From positions 1-50,443 of the forward strand of contig CAKZLZ010000158.1 of the NCBI GenBank assembly GCA_937127435.1: a stretch of 50,443 nucleotides of DNA, read 5' to 3'. Source of the stretch: an uncultured Verrucomicrobiota bacterium (lineage in GTDB: Bacteria; Verrucomicrobiota; Kiritimatiellia; SS1-B-03-39; UBA6053). This document shows positions 33,842-42,537 of the stretch, in pieces; the first letter of the stretch is position 1, and each line of letters opens with the position of its first letter. The notes under the pieces are model-generated. The model was given only the letters and a program-made list of their open reading frames with translations, was not told the DNA's origin and did no database searches. The position numbers and the translations under genes are program-made.

Positions 33842-34312
33842 ATGGCTAAAAAACAATATTGGTTAATGAAAAGTGAACCCGATGTGTATGGCATCGATGA
33901 TTTGGAACGTGACGGTACCGAGCCCTGGGACGGGATCCGGAATTATCAGGCGCGGAACTTCCTGCGGGACAGCATGAACGTAGGGGATTTGGCCCTGTTT
34001 TACCACAGCAATGCCACTCCGCCGGGCGTGGTGGGGATCATGGAAGTGGTTTCCGGACCTGAGCCGGATGAATTGGCTTTTGATCCGGACAGCAAATATT
34101 TTGATCCCAAATCTGATGAAGAAAATCCCAGGTGGATCCAACGTCAAATGGGATTTGTGGAAAAGTTCCCCGGAATGGTTTCCTTACAGGAACTCAAAGA
34201 CGATCCCAAGCTTGAGGCGATGCTGGTCATCAAGCGTGGGCAGCGGTTAAGTATTCAGCCGGTGGAGAAAGGTCATTTTGATCATGTCTGCAAGGTGGCG
34301 CGGAAAAAGTAA
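33842..34312 (+). CDS. EVE-domain protein
   Basis: 156 residues that are entirely an EVE (PUA-like) domain: YWLMKSEPDVYGIDDLERDG near the N-terminus, WDGIRNYQARNFLRDSMNVGDLALFYHSN and PRWIQRQMGFVEKFPGMVSLQELK. EVE domains bind modified bases in DNA or RNA (for example methylated cytosine). The stand-alone bacterial form resembles thymocyte nuclear protein 1. The ATG at 33842 has AAAGGA upstream and begins at the first domain strand. It follows a REPIN and stands alone as a transcription unit. No restriction or modification gene is adjacent, so a defence role is not supported here. Confidence 0.92.
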   Translation: MAKKQYWLMKSEPDVYGIDDLERDGTEPWDGIRNYQARNFLRDSMNVGDLALFYHSNATPPGVVGIMEVVSGPEPDELAFDPDSKYFDPKSDEENPRWIQRQMGFVEKFPGMVSLQELKDDPKLEAMLVIKRGQRLSIQPVEKGHFDHVCKVARKK

Positions 34313-34403
34313 TTGGTTGTGGTTTTGTCTACAAAGGGTCTGTGGCAAAATATATCCTTCCCCAGCTGAATCAACAATCACATACGGCTGAATAAGCCCT
34401 TTT

Positions 34404-35309
34404 ATGAATCCATTCATTACCCCGGACGGGAAAAATTATAGAAGGTGGATCAATATTCTGCCCGGATTTATGCTTCCCGGGAGCGCCCAATTTCTGTCGG
34501 GACGAAGACGTGCGGGAGGATTTTGGATCCTGACATATTTGATAATGGTTGCCTGGACCTTTGTCATGCTGATGAACCCGGCGAGTACTTTTTCTTTTGA
34601 TGAGCCTCACGGTTTTAATTTTTTGAGTTGGAGTTTTTTGATTTGTTTATGGGTAGATGCCTGCCGAAAACCCATTCCATGGTCGGGATGGAAGGGGTGC
34701 GGTAAATATATTCTTTGCATGGTGATAGTCCTTTTACTCCCCGTTTTACTTTTCCGGCAATTTGTAATCCAAGCCAATGAAATTTCGTCGGATTCCATGT
34801 CTCCAACGCTATTGGGTGGGGTAGCAGATGCACAGGGGAATGTTATAGGAGGAGATCACATCTTTGTGAATAAGCTGGCCTATAACAGATCTGAACCTGC
34901 GAGAGGGGATGTGGTTCTGTTTAGAACAACAGACGGGATGGGGCCTCTGGTTAAAACAGGGACGGTTTTCGTAAAAAGGGTTGTCGGTTTGCCCGGAGAA
35001 ACCATTTCCATTGATCCACCTTCGGTTCTGGTAGATGGTGTGGTCCTTGATGCGCCCGGAATATTCTATGGGATGACGCAGGGGACGGAGGGCTACGAAG
35101 GGTATACACTCGCGCATGCGATCGATGGGGCATGCCTGGTTTCAGCGCATGACTCAGTTTCACTTGCGGATGATGAATACCTTTTGTTGGGAGATAACAG
35201 TAGGAAGAGTCTGGATGGTCGATATTTCGGTCCGGTTTCCCGGGAAAATATTTTAGGCAAGGTTATCTATATTTTCGCGCCGGCAGATAGAAAAAAGTGG
35301 ATGCCATAA
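34404..35309 (+). CDS. lepB: Signal peptidase I
   Basis: 301 residues. Membrane segments at about 35-55, 70-85 and 98-116 precede the periplasmic protease domain. Catalytic serine S131 in SDSMSPTLL and the general-base lysine K191 in FVKRVVGLPGE; GDNS-type box C/E in YLLLGDNSRKSLDGRYFGPV. The N-terminal ~60 residues (PGFMLPGSAQFLSGRRRAGGFWILTYL) resemble the membrane-associated region seen on some long SPases. It cleaves signal peptides of exported proteins at the outer face of the inner membrane. It comes just before two secreted dockerin-like proteins, each with a signal peptide, so it may be a dedicated or second SPase. Confidence 0.92.
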   Translation: MNPFITPDGKNYRRWINILPGFMLPGSAQFLSGRRRAGGFWILTYLIMVAWTFVMLMNPASTFSFDEPHGFNFLSWSFLICLWVDACRKPIPWSGWKGCGKYILCMVIVLLLPVLLFRQFVIQANEISSDSMSPTLLGGVADAQGNVIGGDHIFVNKLAYNRSEPARGDVVLFRTTDGMGPLVKTGTVFVKRVVGLPGETISIDPPSVLVDGVVLDAPGIFYGMTQGTEGYEGYTLAHAIDGACLVSAHDSVSLADDEYLLLGDNSRKSLDGRYFGPVSRENILGKVIYIFAPADRKKWMP

Positions 35310-35425
35310 AATGGGTTTTGACCTCCCGCATCCGAAGCGGTGGAAGGGCTTCTGTCCTCGAAATCACGATAAAAGGGATTCGAGTCTGAAATTGTATTTT
35401 ACCTAAAGGTGTGATAAGGTTTCGT

Positions 35426-36187
35426 ATGCTTGGAAGACAATTTTACAGAGGGCTTTTACTGGCGCTGGTTTTAATAGGGGCACTGCCTGTCATGGCGGTG
35501 GTTGAATTGTTTTTGCTTGAGAATGCGGGACAGGTGGAACTCCGTTATCGTTGCACAGAAGGGGAACAGGTACGTTTTTTTAATTTGGATGTGCGGGTTG
35601 CCAAAGGTTTTTTTACCGCGGTCACGCCAGCGTTGCGGGGGGAAAGCACGGCGGCGACTCCGGGTTACGGTATTTTTCCGGCCGCGTTTCGAGATCATTT
35701 GACGGTGGATTTGAATGGGGATGTCGATTGGTCGGATGTGAATTATTTACCGGTGGCGCCATCGACAGATGCTCCGGGGAATACTTTAAGCGGTCTTAAT
35801 TCCGGGGGCGTGACCCTGGAATTTGGAAGCTTGTGGAATGTCAACCGGCCTGAAGATGCGCCCCTTGCAGAAGGTCTCCTCTGTACCTTGACGCTGAGCG
35901 AGGCCGCTTTGGTTACGGTGGAGGCGAATAGCATTCGCGGTGGAGTGGTGCTGGCAGAAGGAAGTTCGCTGCCGGTGGTGACTTATCAGTCTCTGGATCT
36001 TACGCCCCCAAGAATCACCGGTTTCACGTTCCTTGCATCCACGCTCACGATTAATTTTGAAGGGGGCGAGTTAATGACCTCAACAGATTTGGAGGGGGAT
36101 TGGACCTTAACCGGTAATACCAGCGGGGAACATGTCATTAACCCTATGACGGCTGAACAATTCTTTTTCCGGGTGAAAAAACCATGA
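35426..36187 (+). CDS. Secreted protein with dockerin-like calcium loop
   Basis: 253 residues with a signal peptide (about 1-25, ending VMA). The mature part looks like a beta-sandwich of the cohesin or cadherin-like kind (VELFLLENAGQVELRYRCTEGEQVRFFNLDVRVAKG) and contains one loop DLNGDVDWSDVNYL of the dockerin/EF-hand type. The C-terminus, a short beta domain ending EQFFFRVKKP, is a tail common on Verrucomicrobia surface proteins. I do not recognise a catalytic motif. The start could be GTG at 35411; the ATG at 35426 sits closer to the hydrophobic core and follows AAGG. Its TGA overlaps the next ATG (36184-36187), so it is co-translated with the giant CotH protein. Confidence 0.75.
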   Translation: MLGRQFYRGLLLALVLIGALPVMAVVELFLLENAGQVELRYRCTEGEQVRFFNLDVRVAKGFFTAVTPALRGESTAATPGYGIFPAAFRDHLTVDLNGDVDWSDVNYLPVAPSTDAPGNTLSGLNSGGVTLEFGSLWNVNRPEDAPLAEGLLCTLTLSEAALVTVEANSIRGGVVLAEGSSLPVVTYQSLDLTPPRITGFTFLASTLTINFEGGELMTSTDLEGDWTLTGNTSGEHVINPMTAEQFFFRVKKP

Positions 36188-39100
36188 TCCTCCGATTTTT
36201 CAGATCTACTGCTTTTCGTATGTTTTGGTGCTTGGGGCTGGTCACTGTGAGTCTTCACAGCCCGGCGCAACTTACCGGGGACCTGAATGGGGATAAGGTC
36301 ATCGATTTACATGACCTGAAAATTTTCACCACGGAATGGATGCAGTTTCCAGAAGGGGATCCGGCAGACTTTAACAGTGACGATCAAGTGGATGCTTTGG
36401 ACTTCAGAGTTCTGGCCGGGGAATGGCGGCTGGATGAAAATATTCCGACATTATTGATCAATGAATTTGTTGCGGACAATGCCAAAGGAAGCGGCATGGA
36501 GGATCCGGAAGGGCAAAGCGAAGACTGGATAGAATTATACAATTACGGAGCGGCGCCCATCGATCTGGCGGGGATGTATATTACCGACGACCCTGCAGTA
36601 CCGGAGAAGTTCAAGTTTCCGGAAGGGGAATCCGGATCCACGACGATTGCGGAGGGAGGCTATATTGTACTGTGGGCGGACAATGATCTTGCTGACGGTC
36701 CTTTGCACCTTTCGTTTAAACTCTCTGCAGGCGGCGAAGAAATTTTGTTGTATAAATCGGACGGATATACCCTGGTGGACCGGGTGGTCTTTGGCGCCCA
36801 AAAGGAAAATCTTTCCCTGGGCAGAGACCCTGAGAGTTTAACCGATCCGAAAGAATGGGCTTTTTTGACGATTCCCACGCCGGGCACGGTTAACCTGCCG
36901 GCCTATTCCGGCTTGGTGGATGCGCTGACCTGTAGTCTTGAACGGGGGTTTTATTCGGCTTCGCAGACTGCGGTTTTGTACTGTCCGACGCCCGATGCGG
37001 ATATTTATTATACCCTCGACGGCTCCGCACCGGTTTTGAACGGTTCTCCCGGACCTACCGCGCTTTTGTATACGACGCCTCTGACGGTGAATGCGACGAC
37101 CACTCTTCGTGCAGTCGGCCTGCGGGATGAGTACCGACCCGGAAAAGTGATGACCCGGAGTTTTATTTTTCTGACGGATATCCGTAGCCAAAGCGATCAG
37201 ACCGCCGCTGACCGCAGTTTTCCGAACACTTGGGAAACCACAAATTTTTCGGATTCGGATGGGATCCCGGACTATGCCATGGATTCAGAGGTGTTGGACG
37301 AAGTTTCGGTGAATGATTTCGAAGACGCGATGCTGGCGATTCCCACCGTTTCCCTGGTGACGGACATCGATAACTTTTTTGATCCGGATACCGGCATTTA
37401 CACCAACATTTGGGGCTACCACGATTCGAATGACCCCGGGAACAATTGGGAGCGACCGGTATCTCTGGAGATATTTGATCCGGACAATGGAGAAAAAATC
37501 CAAGTGGACTGTGCAATTCGACTGGTCGGGAATGCCAGCCGGAATCCGATCAACTCCAAACATTCGCTACGGCTGAGCTTTCGGGACAGCTACGGCCCCT
37601 CGGAGTTGCAATTCCCCCTGTTTCCGGACAGTGACGTGGATCGTTTTAATACCATCGCTTTGCGCTCCCAGTACCATTTAAGCTGGATACAAGGAGAAGA
37701 GAAAGCGCAGTATACGCGTGATCCCTATGTCCTGGAAACCCAGCGGGCCATGGGGCACCTTGCCCCGCATATTCGCTTTGTGCATCTTTACATCAATGGA
37801 TTGTACTGGGGGCTTTACGAGGCCGCGGAGCGTCCGGACAATGAGTTTGTTGCTTCTCACGAAGGGGGAGATCCGGATGACTTTGAAGTGATAGAAGGAA
37901 TCATTGCTGAAGCCCCGCTCAATGTGGAATTCGAATGGAAAGGGCTGGGGGACGAAACCTGGTCCACCCTCTGGGACTTGGTGACGCCTTATTCTGCGGA
38001 TAATCCTGTGGATGCCGCTACCTATCAACAAATCGATGCCCTGTTGGATCTGGATCAATTTATCGACCACATCATTCTGAATACCTGGGTGACAAATTAT
38101 GACTGGGGACCGAAGAACTGGTACGCCAGCAGTCAACGTCCATTGGTGCAAGACGGCGCCCCCGCCCGGAAGTGGCAGTTTTATCCCTGGGACAGTGAAG
38201 TGACCATGCAAGGCCTCGAAATGTTGCCCCTTCCGTTTTCAGGAAGTTATACCGGTGGCCCCCATACCATACACAATGCGCTTCACCGGAATGAGGAATA
38301 CCGTCTCCGTTTTGCTGACCGGGTTCAATTGCACTGCCTAGATGACGATGGGGCACTGACGTATCAACCTGCATTGGACCGTTATAACAGTTTGGTTGAT
38401 ATAGTTTACGGACCGGTGATCGCGGAGTCCGCCCGCTGGGGAGATTTTGTGCAAGACCATCTTTCACCTGCAGTTCCCCAGTTATTTACCCGCGAAGATC
38501 AATTTGATGACGAATGGGATTATTTTAAAAATACGTATTTTGCAGGCAAAGTTGCGGCGGCTGTCGCGCATTACCGGAATGCGGATCTTTATCCGGACGC
38601 CGAAGCTCCTGCCGTTTTGGTGGATGGACAACCCAGCAATGGGGGAGTCATCTCAGCAAGCAACTCCATCTCGTTAACCACCGCAAGCGGTGCCGTGTAT
38701 TACACCACGGACGGCAGTGATGTGGTGGTTTACGATCCGCCTGAAGTTACCGGGGGGGACCAACAATTGTTTAGCACTGCCAGCACCCGGAAGTTTTTGG
38801 TGCCGACCAGTGATATCGGTACGGATTGGACCGGTGGGGCGGAGCCTTTTGACGATTCGGGTTGGTCGACGGCCACCGGGGGGATCGGATATGATCGGGG
38901 AACTTTTTATGATCCTTACATTACTTCGGATGTCGGAGCCGAGATGGATGGCGGTCCAACGAGTTGTTATATCCGTGTCCCCTTTACGCTGGATCAGCAA
39001 ACTTTAGATGAACTGCGCTTCTTGAAATTACGAATCCAGTACGATGCCGGATTTGTCAGTTACTTGAACGGAGTCGCGTCAGTATCGGTCAATTCACCCA

Positions 39101-40923
39101 GTCCATTGGACTGGGATGCGGAGGCTACAGCTGACCATTTAGATGGAGAGGCGATACTGATGGAGGAATTCGATCTGGCTTCGGTGGTGAATCAACTTAA
39201 AGTCGGCGAAAATATTCTGGCACTCCATGCATTAAACACCGGATTCAGTTCGGATTTTCTCATGCGCTTTGAACTCGTGGGTCAAGACGGAACAGACGGG
39301 GCATGGGTGTTGTCCTCCTCTGCTCAAATCTATTCAGGCCCGTTGACATTGGCAGAAACCACTACCCTGAAGACACGGAATCTGGATAACGGAGAATGGT
39401 CTGCGATGTCCTCTCGGAGGTTTCTGTTGGGCAACCCGGTGGCGGATCTCCGCATCACCGAGTTGATGTTTCATCCTGAAATTCCCGATACGGAATACAT
39501 TGAATTGCAGAATACAGGGAGCAGTGATTTGGATCTGGGAGGCGTGGGGTTTGACAATGGGGTGTCCTTCACTTTTTCTTCTCAAATACTCGGGGCAGGG
39601 GAACGTATTTTGGTGGTGGAAAACCAGGCCGTGTTCGAATCGACTTATGGCAGTGGTCTTCCTGTGGCGGGAGAATATATCGGTGCGCTCAAAAACAGCG
39701 GCGAAAATATCCGCTTGCTCGACTCGTCAGGTCAAACCATACAATCCTTTACTTATAACGACGGGTGGTATGATACCACGGATGGGCAAGGGTATAGTCT
39801 GACGCTTCGCGTACCGGTTCCTGTGGACCTTGCCGCCTGGGAGGAGAAAGACGCATGGAAACCTTCCGCGCACTGGGCGGGATCCCCGGGGATCGCCGAT
39901 CATGCGGATGTGCCTGTACCTGGCACGGTGGTGGTGAATGAAGTTCTTGCCCATAGTGATTCCGCTCCGAATGACTGGATCGAATTATACAACAACGGTA
40001 GTACGGCCGTGGATTTGAGTGGGTGGTTTTTGAGCGATGATCCGGCTGCCCGGACCAAATATGAAATTGCGGACGGAACGATGCTGCCGGCGGGTGGATA
40101 TATCGTATTTACGCAGGATGATCATTTCGGATTGGCATCGACCGATCCGGGTAAACAGGATGATTTTGCACTCAGTGAGAATGGAGATTTTGTTGTCGTT
40201 ACAGCAAAACTGGATGGTTCGGGGCATCACCTGGGATATTTTGAAGAAGAAGCGTTTGGCGCCTCGGATCAGGAGATTTCCATGGGACGTCACTTTAAAG
40301 CATCGACCGGAACTACAAATTTTGTCGCACTTTCTGCGAAGAGCTCGGGAAGTGCCAATGCGGCTCCTTTGGTGGGCCCCCTTGTGATCAGTGAAATTTA
40401 TTATCATCCGGATTGGCCTTCGGATAATAGTTATTTGAATGAGGACTATGAATACATTCGCATTACCAACATCAGTGCCCAGTCCGTGACCTTGTATGAC
40501 GCAGGTGCCTCTGAAGCGTGGAAGTTTCACGGGGCGGTGGATTTTGTTTTCCCGACGGATACACCTCAAGTGTTGGCCGCGGGAGCGTCGCTGTATATCG
40601 TGAAAAATATTGCCGCTTTTCAGGCGCGGTATTCCCCGGTTCCGGTGAGTATGATCGCCGGGCCCTTTACCGGAAACCTTTCGAATGATGGCGAAAGTCT
40701 GACCTTATCCAAACCCGGGGATATAGATGCCTTGTCGGTGCGGCAATTTATTCGTGTGGACCGCGTGGTGTATAGTGATGGTGCCCATCCGGGTGACGGC
40801 AGTGATTTGTGGCCGACATCTGCGGACGGGGAAGGCCATAGCCTGCTGCGCTCAAACAACAATGTTTACGGCAATGATCCATCGAACTGGACGTCCGGTA
40901 TTCCCTCGGTGGAGACTCCTTAG
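36184..40923 (+). CDS. Giant secreted CotH-kinase protein with dockerin, chitobiase-like and lamin-tail domains
   Basis: 1579 residues. Signal peptide about 1-28. A type I dockerin-like pair of calcium loops (DLNGDKVIDLHDL and DFNSDDQVDALDF) follows at about 31-80, then a lamin-tail domain (about 92-235), a CHB_HEX_C-type domain (PDADIYYTLDGSAP, about 275-325), the CotH kinase core (about 380-770), another chitobiase-like piece and two or three further lamin-tail domains. Candidate catalytic residues in CotH are K459 (NSKHSLRL), D640 (NYDWGPKN) and D670 (FYPWDSE). CotH proteins are protein-kinase-fold enzymes that phosphorylate secreted or coat proteins. It converges on the VTC-DUF4956-HlyD-TolC operon. 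The TAG stop uses the TA duplication and first G of a MITE, so the C-terminus may once have been slightly longer. Confidence 0.88.
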   Translation: MILRFFRSTAFRMFWCLGLVTVSLHSPAQLTGDLNGDKVIDLHDLKIFTTEWMQFPEGDPADFNSDDQVDALDFRVLAGEWRLDENIPTLLINEFVADNAKGSGMEDPEGQSEDWIELYNYGAAPIDLAGMYITDDPAVPEKFKFPEGESGSTTIAEGGYIVLWADNDLADGPLHLSFKLSAGGEEILLYKSDGYTLVDRVVFGAQKENLSLGRDPESLTDPKEWAFLTIPTPGTVNLPAYSGLVDALTCSLERGFYSASQTAVLYCPTPDADIYYTLDGSAPVLNGSPGPTALLYTTPLTVNATTTLRAVGLRDEYRPGKVMTRSFIFLTDIRSQSDQTAADRSFPNTWETTNFSDSDGIPDYAMDSEVLDEVSVNDFEDAMLAIPTVSLVTDIDNFFDPDTGIYTNIWGYHDSNDPGNNWERPVSLEIFDPDNGEKIQVDCAIRLVGNASRNPINSKHSLRLSFRDSYGPSELQFPLFPDSDVDRFNTIALRSQYHLSWIQGEEKAQYTRDPYVLETQRAMGHLAPHIRFVHLYINGLYWGLYEAAERPDNEFVASHEGGDPDDFEVIEGIIAEAPLNVEFEWKGLGDETWSTLWDLVTPYSADNPVDAATYQQIDALLDLDQFIDHIILNTWVTNYDWGPKNWYASSQRPLVQDGAPARKWQFYPWDSEVTMQGLEMLPLPFSGSYTGGPHTIHNALHRNEEYRLRFADRVQLHCLDDDGALTYQPALDRYNSLVDIVYGPVIAESARWGDFVQDHLSPAVPQLFTREDQFDDEWDYFKNTYFAGKVAAAVAHYRNADLYPDAEAPAVLVDGQPSNGGVISASNSISLTTASGAVYYTTDGSDVVVYDPPEVTGGDQQLFSTASTRKFLVPTSDIGTDWTGGAEPFDDSGWSTATGGIGYDRGTFYDPYITSDVGAEMDGGPTSCYIRVPFTLDQQTLDELRFLKLRIQYDAGFVSYLNGVASVSVNSPSPLDWDAEATADHLDGEAILMEEFDLASVVNQLKVGENILALHALNTGFSSDFLMRFELVGQDGTDGAWVLSSSAQIYSGPLTLAETTTLKTRNLDNGEWSAMSSRRFLLGNPVADLRITELMFHPEIPDTEYIELQNTGSSDLDLGGVGFDNGVSFTFSSQILGAGERILVVENQAVFESTYGSGLPVAGEYIGALKNSGENIRLLDSSGQTIQSFTYNDGWYDTTDGQGYSLTLRVPVPVDLAAWEEKDAWKPSAHWAGSPGIADHADVPVPGTVVVNEVLAHSDSAPNDWIELYNNGSTAVDLSGWFLSDDPAARTKYEIADGTMLPAGGYIVFTQDDHFGLASTDPGKQDDFALSENGDFVVVTAKLDGSGHHLGYFEEEAFGASDQEISMGRHFKASTGTTNFVALSAKSSGSANAAPLVGPLVISEIYYHPDWPSDNSYLNEDYEYIRITNISAQSVTLYDAGASEAWKFHGAVDFVFPTDTPQVLAAGASLYIVKNIAAFQARYSPVPVSMIAGPFTGNLSNDGESLTLSKPGDIDALSVRQFIRVDRVVYSDGAHPGDGSDLWPTSADGEGHSLLRSNNNVYGNDPSNWTSGIPSVETP

Positions 40924-41202
40924 AGCATTTTCGGTTTAATTTGACTTATTGCGGCTGTAAGTCGCACTCTCCAAAGCCCGGCCCGGTCAGGGCCGGGTGT
41001 AAATAGTAAAATACATTTGAGCCCTGTATGGGCGGCCCTCTATCTGCGGCCTAGCAGTGAGAGAGTCGCCCATACAGGGCTCACAATCGTTAGAACCCAT
41101 TGTTCCTGGCCCTCACGGACCAGGCTTTGGAGATGCGTGCTTTCAGCACTAAAAACCGTCCGTTAAATGACGAATCACCGTCAAATATAATAGAAGCCGC
41201 TC
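40923..41202. mobile_element. MITE-like palindromic element, copy 2 (280 bp)
   Basis: Same element as at 25196-25474: TA flanks (40921-40922 and 41203-41204), ends GAGC...GCTC, inner inverted ATTTGAC motifs and nested hairpins. The central arm GAGCCCTGTATGGGCG pairs perfectly with CGCCCATACAGGGCTC; in copy 1 this arm has one mismatch. It is one base longer than copy 1. It lies between the convergent CotH and TolC genes and supplies the last base of the CotH TAG stop. No coding capacity. Both copies have the same orientation in the window. Confidence 0.75.
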
Positions 41203-41301
41203 TAGTCTGACGCGGATTGCAACCCGCGATCAAGGCATTGCAAGTCCTCTTAATCCCTGGTGAACATACCGCGACCATTGGGTACATTGCGTATCTTGGC
41301 G
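41203..41301. other. Short gap after MITE copy 2 with a small hairpin
   Basis: CGCGG (41211-41215) and CCGCG (41224-41228) form a short stem beginning 7 bases after the MITE. It sits in a context (TAGTCTGACGCGG) that looks like another REP-type palindrome with a TAG head. The remaining ~70 bases hold nothing I recognise before the TolC stop. Confidence 0.35.
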
Positions 41302-42537
41302 TTAGAGGTCTCTCAGTTCATCCAATGACAAGTGCCATAACCGCAACTCCAGGCGTTGTTGCTGACTTAACAATTTCCGTTGTAAATCAATTAACTGGAT
41401 GGCCATGGCGTCTACGTCCATTTTCTCTTTTACCGGTAAAGGCAGTTGCCGAAGATTATGGAGTTCTGCCTGTAATTTCTGAAAGGCTATATATTCTTTT
41501 TCCAGTTCGGGCAGGGCGGCTTGCAGTTCCTCTATCCGGTCCTTTTGTTCCCGGGCTTCCTGATCGAGGAGGTTTGTTTGATACGCATCCATGATTGTGA
41601 GGGTTTCATCCGCCAACCGGACCCCGTCATCAAACCATGAAAATACCGGGATGGATATGGCAACCTGTACATCTGCGGAATCCGCATTTCCCCATCCGTC
41701 CTCACTTTCCACCCGGGCCTGGATATGTTCAAACCAGGGGATACGGTTGGCCTTGGCTTCAGCTTTCTGTGCTTCGAGTTGTTCCTGCCAGGCATTCAAA
41801 ATCGGGGAGGCGGTGGGAGACGCCAAGTTGTTTTCCAGTGGAAAGCGGCGAATCAGGGAGGCGGGGTCAAGCACCGTCGGGTTTGCCTGCAGTTCATTTG
41901 CAGCCAGAGAGGTGAGCAGGCTGAGCCGCCGCCTTTCGTCATGAAAATCCAAGCGGTTGCGGCTCAGCGTTTGCCGGGTGGACAAAAGACCCAGTTTCAG
42001 GCGGGTGACTGCGGGACGGGTGATAGCCCCTTCGTTTACAAATGATTGGGCGAGGAGGACTGCCGACTCCTGCAGAAGGATTTTTTGAAGCAGAAGCTGA
42101 TGGTCCGCCTGTAAATATTGAAGATTCACACCGGTTTGCAGGCAGTCCCAATCGCGTTCCAATTGATTTTCAGAGGCGGATGCTTGTTCGAGATGCAGAT
42201 CCGCAAGGTTCCCGGCTTTTTCCGCACGACGGATCCAGGGATGGGGAAGGGGGAACCGGAGTGCGCTTACATTTTGGTTTTGTCCGTCGGTTGCGTTTCG
42301 GTCTTCCCCATAGGTGAAGCGCAGTTCCGGATTTTCATAAGGAATGCCGCGTTCCACTTGGATCTCCTTTTCACGAAGATCCAAATCAAAAGCCGCCTGC
42401 GGGTTGCTTTGTTGATGGCGGGTTGCCATCATCCAATTCATCAGTTCACTCTCCTGGGGGCCGGTGGCCGGTTCGCCTTCTGCCTGTAAAACACTGACCG
42501 CTGAGAGCAGCAAGAGTGTGGAGATTATGCTTTTCAT
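41302..42537 (-). CDS. TolC-like outer-membrane efflux/duct protein
   Basis: 411 residues with a signal peptide (about 1-19, ending LQA). The body is helical and heptad-rich with two structural halves, as in TolC-family outer-membrane factors: LRFPLPHPWIRRAEKAGNLADLHLEQA, LARRDWDCLQ-type helices and RLKLGLLSTRQTLSRNRLDFHDERRRL, then VQVAISIPVFSWFDDGVRLADETL, the usual xIPLF-type strand. It is a little shorter than typical (420-490). Its ATG overlaps the HlyD stop (ATGA at 42534-42537). It provides the outer-membrane exit for whatever the VTC/DUF4956/HlyD proteins handle. Confidence 0.85.
   Translation of the reverse strand: MKSIISTLLLLSAVSVLQAEGEPATGPQESELMNWMMATRHQQSNPQAAFDLDLREKEIQVERGIPYENPELRFTYGEDRNATDGQNQNVSALRFPLPHPWIRRAEKAGNLADLHLEQASASENQLERDWDCLQTGVNLQYLQADHQLLLQKILLQESAVLLAQSFVNEGAITRPAVTRLKLGLLSTRQTLSRNRLDFHDERRRLSLLTSLAANELQANPTVLDPASLIRRFPLENNLASPTASPILNAWQEQLEAQKAEAKANRIPWFEHIQARVESEDGWGNADSADVQVAISIPVFSWFDDGVRLADETLTIMDAYQTNLLDQEAREQKDRIEELQAALPELEKEYIAFQKLQAELHNLRQLPLPVKEKMDVDAMAIQLIDLQRKLLSQQQRLELRLWHLSLDELRDL

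Noticed and set aside
33842..34312. EVE-domain gene as part of a defence island
   Set aside because: No restriction, methylation or toxin gene is adjacent; neighbours are lemA and a signal peptidase.
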